Positions 63,291-64,000 of a stretch of DNA of 64,000 nucleotides are shown in pieces. Numbering within the stretch: position 1 is the stretch's first letter; the number at the start of each line of letters is the position of its first letter. Under the pieces are notes generated by a model that did not search any database, was not told where the DNA came from, and was given only the letters and a program-made list of their open reading frames with translations. The DNA lies in the NCBI RefSeq assembly GCF_947499845.1, contig NZ_CANMPM010000001.1, forward strand, positions 124,001 through 188,000, written 5' to 3'. Position numbers and translations under genes: made by a program. This stretch comes from an uncultured Pseudokineococcus sp. (GTDB lineage Bacteria; Actinomycetota; Actinomycetes; Actinomycetales; Quadrisphaeraceae).

Positions 63291-64000
63291 GTGAGCGCCT
63301 GGACGGGCGGGACCCGGTCGCCCGCGCCGTGGCCCCCGCCGGGCGCGGAGGGCGCCCGCCTCCCCGCGGCGGAGGAGCTGCTGGCCGGCGCGTCCGTCGT
63401 CGTCCTGCCGCTGCGGACGCGCTTCCGCGGGCTCCACGAGCGCGAGGCCGTGCTGCTCCGCGGCCCGGCCGGGAGGGCGGAGTTCGCGCCCTTCGCCGAG
63501 TACGACGACGCCGAGGCGGCGTGGTGGCTGGCCGCCGCCGTCGAGGCGGCCTGGCTCGGCCCCCCGCCGCCGGTCCGCGACGCCGTCCCCGTCAACGCGA
63601 CGGTCCCCGCCGTCCCCGCCGAGGAGGTGGCCGAGGTCGTCGCCCGCACGCCCGGCGCGCGGACGGCCAAGGTGAAGGTCGCCGAGCCCGGCGTCCCCGC
63701 GGACCTCGCGTTCGTGCAGGACCTCGAGCGGGTCGCCGCCGCCCGCGCCGCCCTCGGGGCCGGTGGGCGGGTACGGGTCGACGCCAACGGCGCCTGGTCC
63801 CCGGCCGAGGCCGAGCGCGCCCTCGCCGCCCTGCGCGGGCAGGGGCCGCTGGAGTACGCCGAGCAGCCGTGCGCCGACGTCGCCGGCCTCGTCGACCTGC
63901 GCGCCCGCCTCGCGGCCGCGGGCGTCGACGTGCCCGTCGCCGCGGACGAGAGCGTCCGGCGGGCGCAGGACCCCCTCGCCGTCGTGCGGGCCGGTGCCGC
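63291..64000 (+). CDS. menC: o-Succinylbenzoate synthase (3' end beyond the window)
   Basis: 236 codons are visible from GTG 63291, seven bases after the previous stop. Enolase-superfamily signatures are KVKV (KxK general base), GRVRVDANGAWSPAEAE (metal Asp), LEYAEQPCADVAGL (metal Glu) and VAADESVRRAQDP (metal Asp-Glu). This is the MenC-specific VxVDANG and YxEQPC set. It converts SHCHC to o-succinylbenzoate for MenE. The frame is open to the window edge, so the gene is cut and not truncated. Confidence 0.92.
   Translation, partial: MSAWTGGTRSPAPWPPPGAEGARLPAAEELLAGASVVVLPLRTRFRGLHEREAVLLRGPAGRAEFAPFAEYDDAEAAWWLAAAVEAAWLGPPPPVRDAVPVNATVPAVPAEEVAEVVARTPGARTAKVKVAEPGVPADLAFVQDLERVAAARAALGAGGRVRVDANGAWSPAEAERALAALRGQGPLEYAEQPCADVAGLVDLRARLAAAGVDVPVAADESVRRAQDPLAVVRAGA

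Noticed and set aside
61751-63787. Extension of the menB frame upstream to 63787
   Set aside because: It overlaps the CNNM/CBS gene on the other strand completely. MenB homology begins only after GTG 61750, and the start has a CATCCT box six bases upstream.

Overview
The window is chromosomal DNA from a very high-GC actinomycete. Supporting signs are the extreme G/C third-position bias, the many GTG starts, an Lsr2 nucleoid protein, ClpC, the tiny ribosomal protein bS22, an actinobacterial-type Rex operator and the menaquinone and heme gene order. From memory, most of the order matches two conserved blocks of Mycobacterium tuberculosis: DUF2520-panC-lysS-lsr2-clpC-radA-disA-mutY, and ppx-TIM barrel-proC-HTH-bS22-galE-like-acyltransferase-glutaredoxin-hemACDB-hemL-ccd/res/ccs-men. 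The family Kineosporiaceae is plausible but not proven. I found no rRNA, tRNA, CRISPR array, insertion sequence or prophage gene, and no gene-free stretch longer than 300 bases (the longest is about 250, between radA and disA).

Layout. 1-6001: osmoprotectant ABC substrate-binding lipoprotein, another lipoprotein, a secreted protein, two PH-domain membrane proteins (YdbS/YdbT type) and an SRPBCC protein. 6037-11345: methyltransferase, then DUF2520 protein, panC, lysS, a small membrane protein and lsr2. 11437-14056: FhuF-like iron-sulfur protein, aldose epimerase, PRC-barrel protein and a small unknown. 14289-19394: clpC, DUF305 lipoprotein and LVIVD-repeat secreted protein. 19557-25119: DUF2218-like protein, N-acetyltransferase, mutY, disA (c-di-AMP synthase), radA and a methyltransferase. 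25155-27896: Ppx/GppA, TIM-barrel protein and proC.

27957-37327 looks like an accessory block. It holds a CstR-controlled sulfane-sulfur set (TauE exporter, rhodanese, metallo-hydrolase/rhodanese fusion, CstR), a small P-loop kinase, a duplicated PAP2 phosphatase, a KtrAB potassium uptake pair coupled to a GyrA-like fragment, and an AcuC deacetylase. 37503-40827: HTH protein, bS22, epimerase, acyltransferase and glutaredoxin. 40864-49634: Rex operator, then rex-hemA-hemC-hemD, hemB, a MarR regulator and hemL. 49675-55502: an ATPase, a histidine phosphatase and system II cytochrome c maturation (TlpA/ResA, CcdA, ResB, CcsB). 55601-64000: small membrane proteins and menA, menE, menB and menC (cut by the window end), interleaved with an MFS transporter and a CBS/CorC-type membrane protein.

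How the parts fit. Heme made by the hem genes feeds the cytochrome c maturation genes, and menaquinone made by the men genes is the respiratory electron carrier. Rex, which senses NADH/NAD+, has a textbook operator over the promoter of the heme operon, so heme supply is probably tied to redox state. The most unusual feature is in the promoters. At least 17 genes have a TANNNT -10 box ending 6-8 bases before the start codon, which predicts leaderless mRNAs. In four adjacent same-strand pairs (panC/lysS, methyltransferase/radA, PAP2/kinase, menE/menA) the TAG stop codon of the upstream gene is itself the first half of the -10 box of the downstream gene.
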